Source: Bacteroidota bacterium (GTDB taxonomy: Bacteria > Bacteroidota > Ignavibacteria > Tepidaquicellales > Tepidaquicellaceae). Taken from it: a stretch of 64,000 nt of DNA. Where the stretch lies: contig JAFDZR010000009.1 of the NCBI GenBank assembly GCA_018266875.1, positions 1 through 64,000 on the forward strand. The letters are read 5' to 3'. The notes under the pieces are model-generated. The model saw only the letters and a program-made list of their open reading frames with translations, made no database searches and was not told the origin of the DNA. Positions 16,015 through 25,585 of the stretch are shown here, piece by piece (positions within the stretch are counted from its first letter, which is position 1; each line of letters starts with the position of its first letter). Position numbers and translations under genes: made by a program.

Positions 16015-17625
16015 TTAAGCTTTCTGTAAATTCTTCTTTTTCAGTTTTCTCTGATTCCATTTGTATAATCCAATCAGCAGAATAAGAGCAGGCGGAAAAA
16101 TAAGATTGAAATATTTCAGAAATTTCTTTGTCTCTTCCGATGTATCCTGGATAGGAGCTTCGGATGACATCTTTGTCCTTATCTCCGCAAGTCCTACATC
16201 ATCCATCAGGTAATCAACAAGATTGATAAAGAATACTACGTTCTCTCTCGGAGGTCTGTTTTCTTCATTGGCAAAATCCCCGTCACCTATTGCAATTATC
16301 TTACTGTCGGAAACGCTTGCATCAAGTTTCGGATTTGAAATCGGAACCCAGCCTGAAGCTGTATCCGTCGGAACTTCCTTACCTGCATAAAAACTTCTGA
16401 ACTTACCTGAATATGTTGCGCCGACTGTATATCCCTTTTTATTAAACAGAGTATCAACAGCTTTTTTTGTAAGATTCTGGAACTGTTCAAGGTTGAGGAA
16501 AAAGAAATCAACAACCAGTCCTGATTTATCTGATGTTACAAGAAGCGGACTGATCTTTAAATTCTTTCCCGCTGCAATATTGGTATCTATTGTACTTGCA
16601 TAGGTTAATGTCACACTCTTAATATTTTTAAAAGCAGGATTATCCCTTGCTATATCCGTAATCACGGGAAAGAAAGGATAATTCATTGAGATCGGGAATC
16701 CGATCGCAGACTGAACCTGCACTGCAGAGCACTGAAGGTCTCTGACCAGATCAGTATTGATCCTGATACCGTAATCAAAAAGCAGATCATCAAGATTATT
16801 CTTTACTTCATTCCCGATCACCATCTGCTGCTGCTGGAAATTCGGGGTTATTCTGTCGAGAAGGAATGCAACATTTCCTCCGTTCATTATGAACTGATCA
16901 ATTTTATATTTTTCGCTTTCGCTGAATGCCGTTTTTGGAGCCATAATAACAAGTACTTTCATGCTTGAATCCAGTCTTGCCGTGGTTTTAAGATCAACAG
17001 TTGTAACTTCATACTGCTGGCTGAGAGTATTGTTTATCTGTGTCAATTTGCTCAGATCAACTTCTCCCTGACCTGTTACGAACCCGATTTTCTTTTTTTC
17101 CTTTGTGATCATTTTCTTGATAAGACTGGTAAGGTCATATTCAAGATTGTCAGAATTCTGAATTACGGGGATGACTTCCTGCTTTCCGCCGTAAAGAAGC
17201 ACCAGACCCAGATAAGCTCTTTTGACTTCGAGTTTATCATTATCCATTGCCTGGATCTGCACCGGCTGGATGCCGAATTTCTGAGCTTCCTGATCAAGTT
17301 CGTTTCCTTCTCCTTCGCCGCTTGAGGTTGGATTCAGGAATTCATAATTCACATTGCCTTTTGAATATGATCTGTAATCATCAAGAATATCCTGAACCTG
17401 TCTCCTTAAATTATTGTAAGGCGCAGGCAGATTTTCGCTGAAATATGCTTTTATGAGAAGATTATCATCAAGGTTTGACACGATCTGTTTGCTGATAGGA
17501 GAAAGTGTATAACTTTTATTCTTAGTCAGGTCTACCCTTGTAAATACTCTTTTGGCAATTACGTTAACAACCACAATAATTCCGATTATTACCGCAAGCT
17601 TTATTAAAATATCTTTTTTATTCAT
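16015..17625 (-). CDS. GldG-like ABC transporter auxiliary protein
   Basis: The 536-residue protein has a membrane helix near each end (about 9-24 and 510-527) and a large periplasmic portion of the GldG/ABC_transp_aux type. Recognisable stretches are the N-terminal VFTRVDLTKNKSYTLSP, the KAYFSENLPAPYNNLRRQ segment and the GKQEVIPVI strand. In Flavobacterium, GldA, GldF and GldG form an ABC transporter needed for gliding; related sets occur in many non-gliding bacteria, so gliding cannot be assumed. It lies between the permease (36 bases upstream) and the DUF4340 gene. Confidence 0.85.
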   Translation of the reverse strand: MNKKDILIKLAVIIGIIVVVNVIAKRVFTRVDLTKNKSYTLSPISKQIVSNLDDNLLIKAYFSENLPAPYNNLRRQVQDILDDYRSYSKGNVNYEFLNPTSSGEGEGNELDQEAQKFGIQPVQIQAMDNDKLEVKRAYLGLVLLYGGKQEVIPVIQNSDNLEYDLTSLIKKMITKEKKKIGFVTGQGEVDLSKLTQINNTLSQQYEVTTVDLKTTARLDSSMKVLVIMAPKTAFSESEKYKIDQFIMNGGNVAFLLDRITPNFQQQQMVIGNEVKNNLDDLLFDYGIRINTDLVRDLQCSAVQVQSAIGFPISMNYPFFPVITDIARDNPAFKNIKSVTLTYASTIDTNIAAGKNLKISPLLVTSDKSGLVVDFFFLNLEQFQNLTKKAVDTLFNKKGYTVGATYSGKFRSFYAGKEVPTDTASGWVPISNPKLDASVSDSKIIAIGDGDFANEENRPPRENVVFFINLVDYLMDDVGLAEIRTKMSSEAPIQDTSEETKKFLKYFNLIFPPALILLIGLYKWNQRKLKKKNLQKA

Positions 17626-17661
17626 TTTGAAAAAACAAAATTAAATTTAAACTTAAGTTAA

Positions 17662-18372
17662 TTAAGACCATCTTCTGCTTTCGAGAGAAGTCCTTGTCAG
17701 TAAGAGGAATATTGTAATTCCGCTCAGGTAATAAATGATATCTCTTGAATCAATAACGCCTCTTGCAATATTGCTGAAATGATAATCAACACTGATGTAT
17801 TCAAGAATTGAAGCAAGCTCTGTAGGCAGAAACACAAGAACTTTATTCAGGAGGAACAGTCCGAATACGATCAGAAAACTTATAATGAAAGCTACTACCT
17901 GATTCTCAGTCAGCGATGAAGCAAAGATGCCTATACCGATGTAAACCCCGCTCATAAGAAGAAGTCCTATGTAAGCTCCGATTATTGATCCGGTATCAAT
18001 CGGACCGAGGAAAGTCAGACTGACAACATAAAACAGCGTAAATGCAATCGCTATTGCCGTCAGAGTCAGTGTAGAGAAAAATTTTCCCAGGACGATATCC
18101 ATGTCGGATATGGGTTTGGTCAGCAGCAGTTCGATAGTTCCCGATTTCTTCTCTTCAGAAAAAGTTCTCATTGATATCGCCGGAATGAAGAACAGAAATA
18201 TAAACGGTATTATATCAAACACATTTCTCATTGTCACTACACCTCCGATAAAAAGGTTACTTGTAAAAAACCAACCCGTGATTATCAGGAAAACTACTAT
18301 AACAATGTATGCAACCGGAGAATTGAAATAAGATCTTAATTCTTTTTTGAATATTGTTAATATGTTTTTCAT
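17662..18372 (-). CDS. ABC-2 type permease, GldF-like
   Basis: Integral membrane subunit of an ABC transporter, 236 residues with about six hydrophobic segments. The N-terminus (IFKKELRSYFNSPVAYI) and the MRTFSEEKKSGTIELLLTKP loop (about 69-88) are characteristic of the ABC-2/GldF family. It is encoded 13 bases after the ATPase gene and before the GldG-like gene, so the three proteins probably form one complex. The substrate cannot be deduced. Confidence 0.88.
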   Translation of the reverse strand: MKNILTIFKKELRSYFNSPVAYIVIVVFLIITGWFFTSNLFIGGVVTMRNVFDIIPFIFLFFIPAISMRTFSEEKKSGTIELLLTKPISDMDIVLGKFFSTLTLTAIAIAFTLFYVVSLTFLGPIDTGSIIGAYIGLLLMSGVYIGIGIFASSLTENQVVAFIISFLIVFGLFLLNKVLVFLPTELASILEYISVDYHFSNIARGVIDSRDIIYYLSGITIFLLLTRTSLESRRWS

Positions 18373-18385
18373 TTATTATAAATTC

Positions 18386-19327
18386 TTAATTTGATGTTAA
18401 TTGTCTGAAAATATCTTCAAGAGAAGTTTCTTCCTGATGAAGTCCGAGCATTATCATATTCATGGAAACTATCTTTCTGAATATCTCTTCTCTTACATCA
18501 GTTCCTTTGTTGCCGGTAAGACTGAAATGAATAGAATTTTCATCTTCTTTCAGGATCCTTGCTTTTTCAATATTCCTGATTGAGGAAACGGCTTTCAGAA
18601 TCAGATCCTTGTCATTGGAATCTTTTTTCAGAATGAGAGTAATGTCCAGCTGGCCTTTGAATTTGGTCTGCAGCGAATCAGGAGTCCCGTCAGCAACAAT
18701 TTCTCCGTTATTAATGATCAGAACCCTGTCACAGGTTGCCTCGACTTCCTGCATGATATGGGTTGAAAGGACAAGAGTTTTTTCCTTACCGAGCTTTTTG
18801 ATTAGATTTCTTATTTCAATTATCTGATTCGGATCAAGACCTGATGTAGGTTCATCGAGTATAAGAACTTCAGGATCGTGAATCATCGCCTGCGCAAGTC
18901 CGACTCTCTGCCTGTATCCCTTTGAGAGCTCTCCGATGTCCTTATGCTGCACCTCTGAGAGTCCGCATACATCCACCATTTTCTTTACCGCTTTTGGAAT
19001 ATCAGCGGAGGGAACCGATTCAAGATCAGCCGCATATTCAAGATAATCAAGAACGTTCATATCAAGATATAGCGGATTCTGTTCGGGAAGATATCCGATC
19101 TTTCTTCTGACTTCCATTGAATCAACCGAAGTATCAATATCATTGACAAATATCTTTCCGTTATTCGGAGTAAGATAAGTCGTGATCATTTTCATAGTGG
19201 TTGATTTTCCGGCGCCGTTTGGTCCTAAAAACCCGACAATTTCGCCGGTGTTTATTTCAAAAGATATATTATTGACAGCAGCCTGCTGTCCGTAATACTT
19301 TGATAGGTTTTCTACTTTTATTGACAT
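18386..19327 (-). CDS. ABC transporter ATP-binding protein, GldA-like
   Basis: ATPase subunit of 313 residues. Walker A is GPNGAGKST (35-43), the signature loop is LSKGYRQR (about 134-141), and Walker B is LILDEPTSGLDP (about 160-171). A C-terminal extension of about 90 residues follows the nucleotide-binding domain, as in GldA and other ABC-2 ATPases. First gene of the transporter cluster; the permease, GldG-like and DUF4340 genes follow at short spacing. A role in surface functions is suggested by homology to GldA only. Confidence 0.9.
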   Translation of the reverse strand: MSIKVENLSKYYGQQAAVNNISFEINTGEIVGFLGPNGAGKSTTMKMITTYLTPNNGKIFVNDIDTSVDSMEVRRKIGYLPEQNPLYLDMNVLDYLEYAADLESVPSADIPKAVKKMVDVCGLSEVQHKDIGELSKGYRQRVGLAQAMIHDPEVLILDEPTSGLDPNQIIEIRNLIKKLGKEKTLVLSTHIMQEVEATCDRVLIINNGEIVADGTPDSLQTKFKGQLDITLILKKDSNDKDLILKAVSSIRNIEKARILKEDENSIHFSLTGNKGTDVREEIFRKIVSMNMIMLGLHQEETSLEDIFRQLTSN

Positions 19328-19438
19328 AAAATGTTTAAAATATCGTTAAAATTAATTCATATTAAAAATAAATTCAAACCATTAATAAATTCTCATGTGA
19401 TATTGAATTTTGCGAATTGATTATTGCGTGGTGAGTTT

Positions 19439-20464
19439 TCAGGATACTTTGTTTCCGTAATTTTCGGAATAGTATTTCAGATATTCGCCGCTCATTACTT
19501 TTTTCCACCAGTCTTCATTTTTCACATACCAGTCGACTGTAAGTGAAATCCCTTTCTCAAAATCATAAGCGGGAGCCCAGCCGAGTTCATTCATGATCTT
19601 TGAGGAATCAATAGCGTATCTTCTGTCATGACCGGGTCTGTCCTTTACATACTGTATCATATCTTCGGATTTTCCGAGTTTTCTCAGAATAAGTTTTACA
19701 ATGTCGATGTTATACCATTCATTATTTCCTCCTATGTTGTAAACACTGCCGTTTTTTCCTTTGCTCAGGACTTTCAGGATAGCAGAGCAGTGATCTTCCA
19801 CATAGAGCCAGTCCCGGACATTTTTTCCGTCGCCGTAAACCGGGAGTTTTTCGCCGTTAAGTGTTTTGGCGATCATAAGAGGAATAAGTTTTTCCGGAAA
19901 CTGATATGGTCCGTAATTATTGGAGCATCTGGTAATGAGAACTGGCAGTCCGAATGTATGATGGAAAGCATTGCATAAAAGATCAGCAGAAGCTTTGCTT
20001 GCAGAGTAAGGACTGTTGGTTGTGATCGGCGTTGATTCAGTAAAAAGTAATTCCTTTTTATCTTCAGGAAGAGAACCGTAAACTTCGTCGGTGGACACCT
20101 GCAGATATTTTTCAAGCTTATGGTCCTTGAGAATTTCAAGCAGAACGTGTGTTCCCATTACATTTGTATTGATAAATTCCTTTGCTCCGAGAATACTTCT
20201 GTCAACGTGCGATTCCGCTGCAAAATTTATTATCGTATCAATTTGGTTTTCTGTCACTGTTTTTTCAACCTCATCTTTGTTACATATGTCACCCTTAACG
20301 AATTTATATCTTTCATTGAATTCAATATCAGTTAAATTCTCCAGATTTCCCGCGTAAGTGAGTTTATCAAAATTTACCAGATTAAAATCAGTATTAAGAA
20401 TTGCATACTTTAAAAAATTGCTGCCAATAAAACCGGCTCCGCCGGTAACCAAGATATTTTTCAT
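19439..20464 (-). CDS. rfbB: dTDP-glucose 4,6-dehydratase
   Basis: Converts dTDP-glucose to dTDP-4-keto-6-deoxyglucose, an early step to dTDP-rhamnose and related surface sugars. The 341-residue SDR protein shows the NAD-binding GGAGFIGSNF (8-17), the STDEVYG motif (124-130) that holds the catalytic Asp-Glu, and the YSASK catalytic pair Tyr153/Lys157. Its partners (rfbA, rfbC, rfbD) are not in the window. It starts 4 bases after the stop of the outer-membrane protein gene, which suggests co-transcription, although no functional link is obvious. Confidence 0.94.
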   Translation of the reverse strand: MKNILVTGGAGFIGSNFLKYAILNTDFNLVNFDKLTYAGNLENLTDIEFNERYKFVKGDICNKDEVEKTVTENQIDTIINFAAESHVDRSILGAKEFINTNVMGTHVLLEILKDHKLEKYLQVSTDEVYGSLPEDKKELLFTESTPITTNSPYSASKASADLLCNAFHHTFGLPVLITRCSNNYGPYQFPEKLIPLMIAKTLNGEKLPVYGDGKNVRDWLYVEDHCSAILKVLSKGKNGSVYNIGGNNEWYNIDIVKLILRKLGKSEDMIQYVKDRPGHDRRYAIDSSKIMNELGWAPAYDFEKGISLTVDWYVKNEDWWKKVMSGEYLKYYSENYGNKVS

Positions 20465-20468
20465 GAAT

Positions 20469-21203
20469 TTATTTTGTGAATAATCCGAAGTTTAAACCGA
20501 AGTTAATGTTAAAACCGTCTGCTTTAATACCTTCAGGCGCATTTGTCACGGGGATATCATTATCAGCTTTCCATTCATTGTTAACGCTGAAAAGATATCC
20601 GGCATTGATCTTTGCATAAAGATATTTTGTAACGAAATAACCAATACCGATCTGCGGCTGAGCGGAATAGAACCTGACGCTTAATTTTCTTGAAATATTA
20701 TTTGACGATGAACCGCTTCCAATTTCTCCGAATATAGTATTCCAGTTTCCGTATCCCGGAGCATTCTGATACATCTGAATAGTAAGTTTACCGGTTGAGA
20801 GAAACGCACCGAGAGTAAGATCAAAATGTTTGCTCAATGGTTTTACATAATCAAAGGAAACTCCGCCGGCACCATAGGAATAGAATACTGTTTTGGTAAG
20901 ATTATTCTGGTCTGTCACATTTCTTTCGTATGTGAATCCCGTTCCGTATCCGCCAATACGCAGCCAGTCAAAACCCTTGACAGGGAGTTCAATAAATCCT
21001 CCGCCGCCGAGCGTAAGGAAACCGTCCTTTGGAAATTCGGGGATTCCGATTTTTCTCATTTCAGCATTGATATCATCCGTATTCTGAAACTGCCAGCCGA
21101 CTGTAGGTCCGCCGGCAAGTGAAAATCTCGGAAAGAACTGTGCCTGAACGTTATCAGATATTAAAAATGCGGCAATTATCAGAAGTACTATCTTTAATTT
21201 CAC
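20469..21203 (-). CDS. Predicted outer-membrane beta-barrel protein
   Basis: The 244-residue protein has a signal peptide (about 1-21, ending VQA) and then alternating aromatic and polar strands rich in glycine, ending with a phenylalanine near the C-terminus (GLNFGLFTK). This composition is typical of small OmpA-like or OprF-like barrels in the Bacteroidota. No specific family is recognised and no peptidoglycan-binding domain is present. Encoded just upstream of rfbB. Confidence 0.7.
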   Translation of the reverse strand: MKLKIVLLIIAAFLISDNVQAQFFPRFSLAGGPTVGWQFQNTDDINAEMRKIGIPEFPKDGFLTLGGGGFIELPVKGFDWLRIGGYGTGFTYERNVTDQNNLTKTVFYSYGAGGVSFDYVKPLSKHFDLTLGAFLSTGKLTIQMYQNAPGYGNWNTIFGEIGSGSSSNNISRKLSVRFYSAQPQIGIGYFVTKYLYAKINAGYLFSVNNEWKADNDIPVTNAPEGIKADGFNINFGLNFGLFTK

Positions 21204-21365
21204 ATTAAATCATTAAAATTTTAAAATCGGGAAACTTAACATTATACTATGAAGAATTCAATTTAAACATTTTGCATTTTTAATGAAAGGATTTAATATA
21301 AACTCTGCAGAGAATACACGGGATCAAAAAGAAAATATTCAGAAGGTACAATATCCAGCCGGCAG

Positions 21366-23663
21366 TCAGAACATAATGTTTATGCCGATCGAAGGTAAAA
21401 TCCCTATGCTTTCATTATTCTCGATCATCCGGGTATATTTATTCCAGTCGACGGAAGTTATATTTTTCCTGTTCAGTATATTCTGAATATCTATGTAGGT
21501 TATCAAAGTCCAGTTCCTGAAATTCCAGTTTTTGTCAACTCTGAGATCAAGTCTGCTGTAATCAGGCAGCCGCGCAGTGTTATATTCGGATACTTTTCTT
21601 GTTCCGTCAGCAGGATTGATCGGAGTATACGGTCTTCCTCCGGCGAGTCTGAATTTGGATGCAATTTCCCATTCGTCCCCGAATTTATAACCGCCTGTTA
21701 GCGTGAATATATATCTGTTGTCAAAGTCACTGTTTCTTTCAATTCCGTCAAGCGCTTTATACTTAGATTCAAATAAGGAAAAATTCAGTGTTCCGTATAA
21801 ATTTTTTGTGAGCGATTTCTGAATGAAAAGTTCAATTCCTCTTGCGAAGCCGGTACCTGCAGATCTCAGAGGTTCAAGTCCGAAGCCGTCCTGCTGTTCG
21901 AAATCACCGCCGTTATTAGCCAGGATAAGATAAGGACGGAGTTCGCTCACCGGATAGTCAGAATAATTTTTGTAATAAGCTTCAACAGTCATTCTGAGAT
22001 CAGCAGAAAATAAATATTCAATTCCCGCAATATAATGATCAGCTCTTATATCTTTCAGGTTCCGGTTTGAAGTATTTGCAACGAGCCAGACATAAGACGG
22101 TGACTGGTAGAAAATCCCGTAAGCAAAACTGATATTTAATTTTGATGAAAACGGAAATGTAAAGGAAGCCCTTGGAGAAATATAATTTTTATCTGATATG
22201 AATCCAAAGTAATCGTATCTCAGACCGGCATTGATTTTAACTTTTCCGAATAAAGTCTGAGTGATCTGTGCATAAGCAAAAGCTTTATTGGTATTGTTGT
22301 CATCATTCAGGGAAAGAGCAGGAAGTACATATCTTTGATTAGTATTCGGATCAATGAAATAAGAAGTATCAGCATCCTGAAGGATATCATTTTTAAATTT
22401 TACAAATCTCCATGCACCTCCGAATTCAAGCTGTGTATCAGGATCCGGAGCGAGGAAATAATCCGCTTTCAGAGTTGTTTCTCCTTCAATGGATTTGTTT
22501 CTGAAGATTTCATTAAAAGATGAATCTCTTCCTTTATAACTGAAATTATTATATGTCCTGCCGATATTAAACAGGGCAAAGGATTTTTTGGAAATGAGTG
22601 TTTTCAGTCCGAATGAATTTACATAACCCTTCTGGTCATTATCGAGAATGCTTTCATTGTCCTGTCTGTTTTCTTCAGTATCATTATTGAAGCTCACATT
22701 GTCGAGATTTCCGTATGCGTTAACGATCAGAGAATTTTTTTCATTCAGGTCATAAACGACTTTAAGCTGAGCAGAAGAATAGGCAGGAACAAACCCGAAC
22801 CCTGAAGCATTGAAGATAAGATCCAGATAACTTCTTCTAGCGGAAAAAAGCCACGAACCTTTTTTTTCTTTTCCGAGCGGACCTTCAAACACGGCTCCGA
22901 ATCCCGTAGCGCTTAGATTTATATCGGAAAGGAATCTATCCCTGCTGCCTTCACGGAGTTTGAGTTCAAGAACTGAAGATAATTTATCACCGTATTTAGC
23001 CGGGAAACCACCTGTAATAAAGCTCACATCCCTGATAAATTCAAGATTGATAATACTGACAGGACCGCCGGTAGAACCCTGTGAACCGAAGTGATTTATA
23101 TTTGGCACTGATGAATTGTCTACGATGAAAAGATTTTCACTCGGCGCGCCTCCTCTGACTATTAAATCATTTCTTCCGTCATTGACAAACGAGACACCCG
23201 GAAGAGACTGCACTACTCTGCCGATGTCTTCAAAACCACCGGGTGCTCTCCGGATCTCTTCATATGTAAGATTTTTAAAGGAGTTTGAAATGTCATTGGG
23301 ATTCCTGAATCTTTCCTCTGTTACAATAATTTCTTCAGTGGAAATAACATTTAATTCAGCGAGAACATCCGCCGGCGCGCCGCTGTTAACGACTATATTA
23401 TCTTTAATAAGAGGATTATATCCTATCAGACTGAACTTTAAGGAATATTCTCCAACAGGTACATTCTTAATTTCGAAAAAACCATTTCCGTCTGAAACTG
23501 ACCCTGCAATGACCGAATTATCCTTTATAACTGAAACAGAGACGTCAGCAACAGACTGTTTATTTAATCTGTCAATAACCCTCCCCGTAATTTCACCGGT
23601 AATCTGTGAGAATGCCTTTGAAGAGAAAAGAAATAAAAAAGCGATAAGTATAATTTTCATCAA
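21366..23663 (-). CDS. TonB-dependent receptor with carboxypeptidase-like regulatory domain
   Basis: Outer-membrane receptor of 765 residues. A signal peptide (1-19) is followed by a carboxypeptidase-regulatory-like beta domain (about 20-105, starting ITGEITGRVIDRLNKQSV), a plug domain (about 110-240, with VVQSLPGVSFVNDGRNDLIVRGG split around residue 155) and a 22-strand-type barrel to the C-terminus. Such receptors import large or scarce ligands using TonB energy. The substrate is unknown: there is no SusD partner and no neighbouring iron or cobalamin gene cluster, though metH, a cobalamin enzyme, lies two genes away. It ends GINIMF, with a terminal aromatic residue as expected for barrel insertion. 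Confidence 0.88.
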   Translation of the reverse strand: MMKIILIAFLFLFSSKAFSQITGEITGRVIDRLNKQSVADVSVSVIKDNSVIAGSVSDGNGFFEIKNVPVGEYSLKFSLIGYNPLIKDNIVVNSGAPADVLAELNVISTEEIIVTEERFRNPNDISNSFKNLTYEEIRRAPGGFEDIGRVVQSLPGVSFVNDGRNDLIVRGGAPSENLFIVDNSSVPNINHFGSQGSTGGPVSIINLEFIRDVSFITGGFPAKYGDKLSSVLELKLREGSRDRFLSDINLSATGFGAVFEGPLGKEKKGSWLFSARRSYLDLIFNASGFGFVPAYSSAQLKVVYDLNEKNSLIVNAYGNLDNVSFNNDTEENRQDNESILDNDQKGYVNSFGLKTLISKKSFALFNIGRTYNNFSYKGRDSSFNEIFRNKSIEGETTLKADYFLAPDPDTQLEFGGAWRFVKFKNDILQDADTSYFIDPNTNQRYVLPALSLNDDNNTNKAFAYAQITQTLFGKVKINAGLRYDYFGFISDKNYISPRASFTFPFSSKLNISFAYGIFYQSPSYVWLVANTSNRNLKDIRADHYIAGIEYLFSADLRMTVEAYYKNYSDYPVSELRPYLILANNGGDFEQQDGFGLEPLRSAGTGFARGIELFIQKSLTKNLYGTLNFSLFESKYKALDGIERNSDFDNRYIFTLTGGYKFGDEWEIASKFRLAGGRPYTPINPADGTRKVSEYNTARLPDYSRLDLRVDKNWNFRNWTLITYIDIQNILNRKNITSVDWNKYTRMIENNESIGILPSIGINIMF

Positions 23664-23761
23664 ATGATTTAATAATTATTTTAATAGATAATCAATACAA
23701 CTTGGGAAATAGTTCCATGATTAAATAATTTCAGTGTTTTGGAAAAGTACGGTCATACAGT

Positions 23762-25285
23762 TTATTTTCTTTTAACAAACTGTTCAAGTTCCCTTAGTTT
23801 TATGAGATACCAGTCTTTATCTGCAATAAAATAAAATCTGTCAAGGTCTTTTCTTAATTCAGCTATATCAAATTTAGAATAATTTTCAGGCATCACTTTT
23901 ATTTTGAAGAGCCTCAGAAAAACGTTATATCTCAATGTATAAAGATATTTTTTCTCAGGGGACAATTTTTTTTCTTTTTTAATATAATGTATATAAGAAT
24001 CCAGAATTGAGAAGGCTTCTTCGGAATACCCCATTTCGAAATAAGCCCTTAGAAATAAATTCTTGAGAAGTATTTTCATGGAGCCATTAACTGGTTTCAG
24101 ACCTGACATTAGCTGAAGAGCTTTTTCAGTTTCACCGTATTCAAGATTAAGATATGCTTTAGTAAAACCTGTTTCAAATTCAGAAACTTCCTTGTTCAGA
24201 TAACTTTTATAATTTTCAATAAAATTTTCCGCAAACTGATAATCCTTTTTATAAATACTAAGCATAACTACTTCCGTAAAAATTTCACCTACAAACCATT
24301 TGATGGTATTAGAGGAATAATTCACCTTTTCAATAAGCAGCTTGCTGACTTCATACATTTCACTGATAAAATGTGGTCTCATTAACCTCATTCTGATTAT
24401 ACAGTAACTCCTCAGGCTTTTTAGGATATTGTAAATGTCAAAATTAGAAAAATAATGTAAGTTCTTAAGAAATGACTTTTTGATTTCATGATAATATTCC
24501 TCGCTGTGTTCTTCGGATTCTTCAAGTGTAAGAAGAATGAGATTAGAATAAATAGAAATAAAAAATGATTCTTCAGACTCATCAGATTTGACTGATTTTA
24601 AAAAGGATTTAATGTCAAGCTCTTTAACGAATCTTATCATCAGACTGTCATCCGGTTTTCCGCCGAGTATCTCGGCAGAATGGACGAGCATATTTGTAAG
24701 AAGGTAAAGAGAATGGAAATTCCTGCAGAGGTCAAGCGAAGATCTTTTCAGAAAGCCGTTCCATATCAGGCTGTTATGTCTGTGATTATTCAGATAGAGC
24801 TGATAATTCAGTATCTCCAGTTTATTTGCCTGAGTAAAATATTCTGAATTCTCAATAGATCTTTTACCCAAAAAGGACTGAAATTTTTTGCTTCTGCTTT
24901 TAAACAGATTATCCAGTTTTCTTTCTCGGAATTCCGAGAGAAGTTCTATAGAATTTCCCTCTTTCAGATTCAGTTCCTTATTCAGTCTGTCATGAACAAG
25001 AAATTTCTCGCAGAGCAAAATCAGTTCTGACATAAGATTTTTCATGGCGCTGTAGCTGAATTTTCCTTTTCCGTAGACTTTTTCATACAAATAATTTTCC
25101 GTAAGGGAATGTGAGTCAAATGCAGGGTAAAAATTTTTCAGTTCATCGGCAAGCCGGACAATGCTTTTAGCACTGCTGAAATAGGGAGATTTAACAAAGT
25201 TCAAAAATCTTTTAAATTCTTCCGGAGAAAAAGTTTTAATAATATCAATTGCTTTACTTTTCAGCATAATAATCTTTGGTATCAA
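23762..25285 (-). CDS. Conserved-looking helical protein of unknown function
   Basis: I do not recognise this 507-residue protein. It has no signal peptide or membrane helix. It is rich in leucine, lysine, serine, tyrosine and phenylalanine, and appears almost entirely helical, with pairs of helices resembling divergent TPR-like repeats in its second half (for example AYLNLEYGETEKALQLMSG near residue 380). The N-terminal FSPEEFKRFLNFVKSPYF is a distinctive stretch. It stands alone between metH and the TonB receptor. A cytoplasmic helical-repeat scaffold is the most that can be said. Confidence 0.65.
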   Translation of the reverse strand: MIPKIIMLKSKAIDIIKTFSPEEFKRFLNFVKSPYFSSAKSIVRLADELKNFYPAFDSHSLTENYLYEKVYGKGKFSYSAMKNLMSELILLCEKFLVHDRLNKELNLKEGNSIELLSEFRERKLDNLFKSRSKKFQSFLGKRSIENSEYFTQANKLEILNYQLYLNNHRHNSLIWNGFLKRSSLDLCRNFHSLYLLTNMLVHSAEILGGKPDDSLMIRFVKELDIKSFLKSVKSDESEESFFISIYSNLILLTLEESEEHSEEYYHEIKKSFLKNLHYFSNFDIYNILKSLRSYCIIRMRLMRPHFISEMYEVSKLLIEKVNYSSNTIKWFVGEIFTEVVMLSIYKKDYQFAENFIENYKSYLNKEVSEFETGFTKAYLNLEYGETEKALQLMSGLKPVNGSMKILLKNLFLRAYFEMGYSEEAFSILDSYIHYIKKEKKLSPEKKYLYTLRYNVFLRLFKIKVMPENYSKFDIAELRKDLDRFYFIADKDWYLIKLRELEQFVKRK

Positions 25286-25585
25286 TAATTAAAATGACAT
25301 AATGATATATTACTAATTATTTAATTCAAGTAAAACAGAAAATATTAATTCTGAACTTTATAAAAGGAGATGTTGGGTTTTTGCAAAAAATCCAAATACG
25401 GATAAATATAAATCCGGTTTTTACGTTTACTGATATGCGGGTGGTAATGTGTGGCGGTAAATTTTCTATTTTGGGGGCGGGGAAAAAGCATTAAACCGTT
25501 TATCCCGCCTGTGTCCGTTAATCCAGCTTTGCCACTCTCCGCCCCACGAGTTCCGCCGGGTATCGGCAGCTGTAAATCCATAATT
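25286..25585. other. Intergenic region downstream of metH
   Basis: No convincing gene. A small hairpin (CGGAT/ATCCG at about 25395-25414) followed on the - strand by a T-rich stretch may end metH transcription. Bases 25470-25580 are unusually GC-rich for the window and read through in one - strand frame of 78 codons (25345-25581), but the product resembles no protein and its composition is unlike its neighbours; I regard it as non-coding or a remnant. Confidence 0.3.

Noticed and set aside
21283-21486. 67-codon open frame on the + strand between the barrel protein and TonB receptor genes
   Set aside because: It overlaps the 3' end of the TonB receptor gene and has no signal peptide, domain or ribosome-binding site.
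23116-23667. 183-codon open frame on the + strand
   Set aside because: Antisense to the plug and N-terminal domain of the TonB receptor; no signal peptide or domain.
25345-25581. 78-codon open frame on the - strand after metH
   Set aside because: Composition unlike neighbouring genes and no similarity to anything recognised; treated as intergenic.
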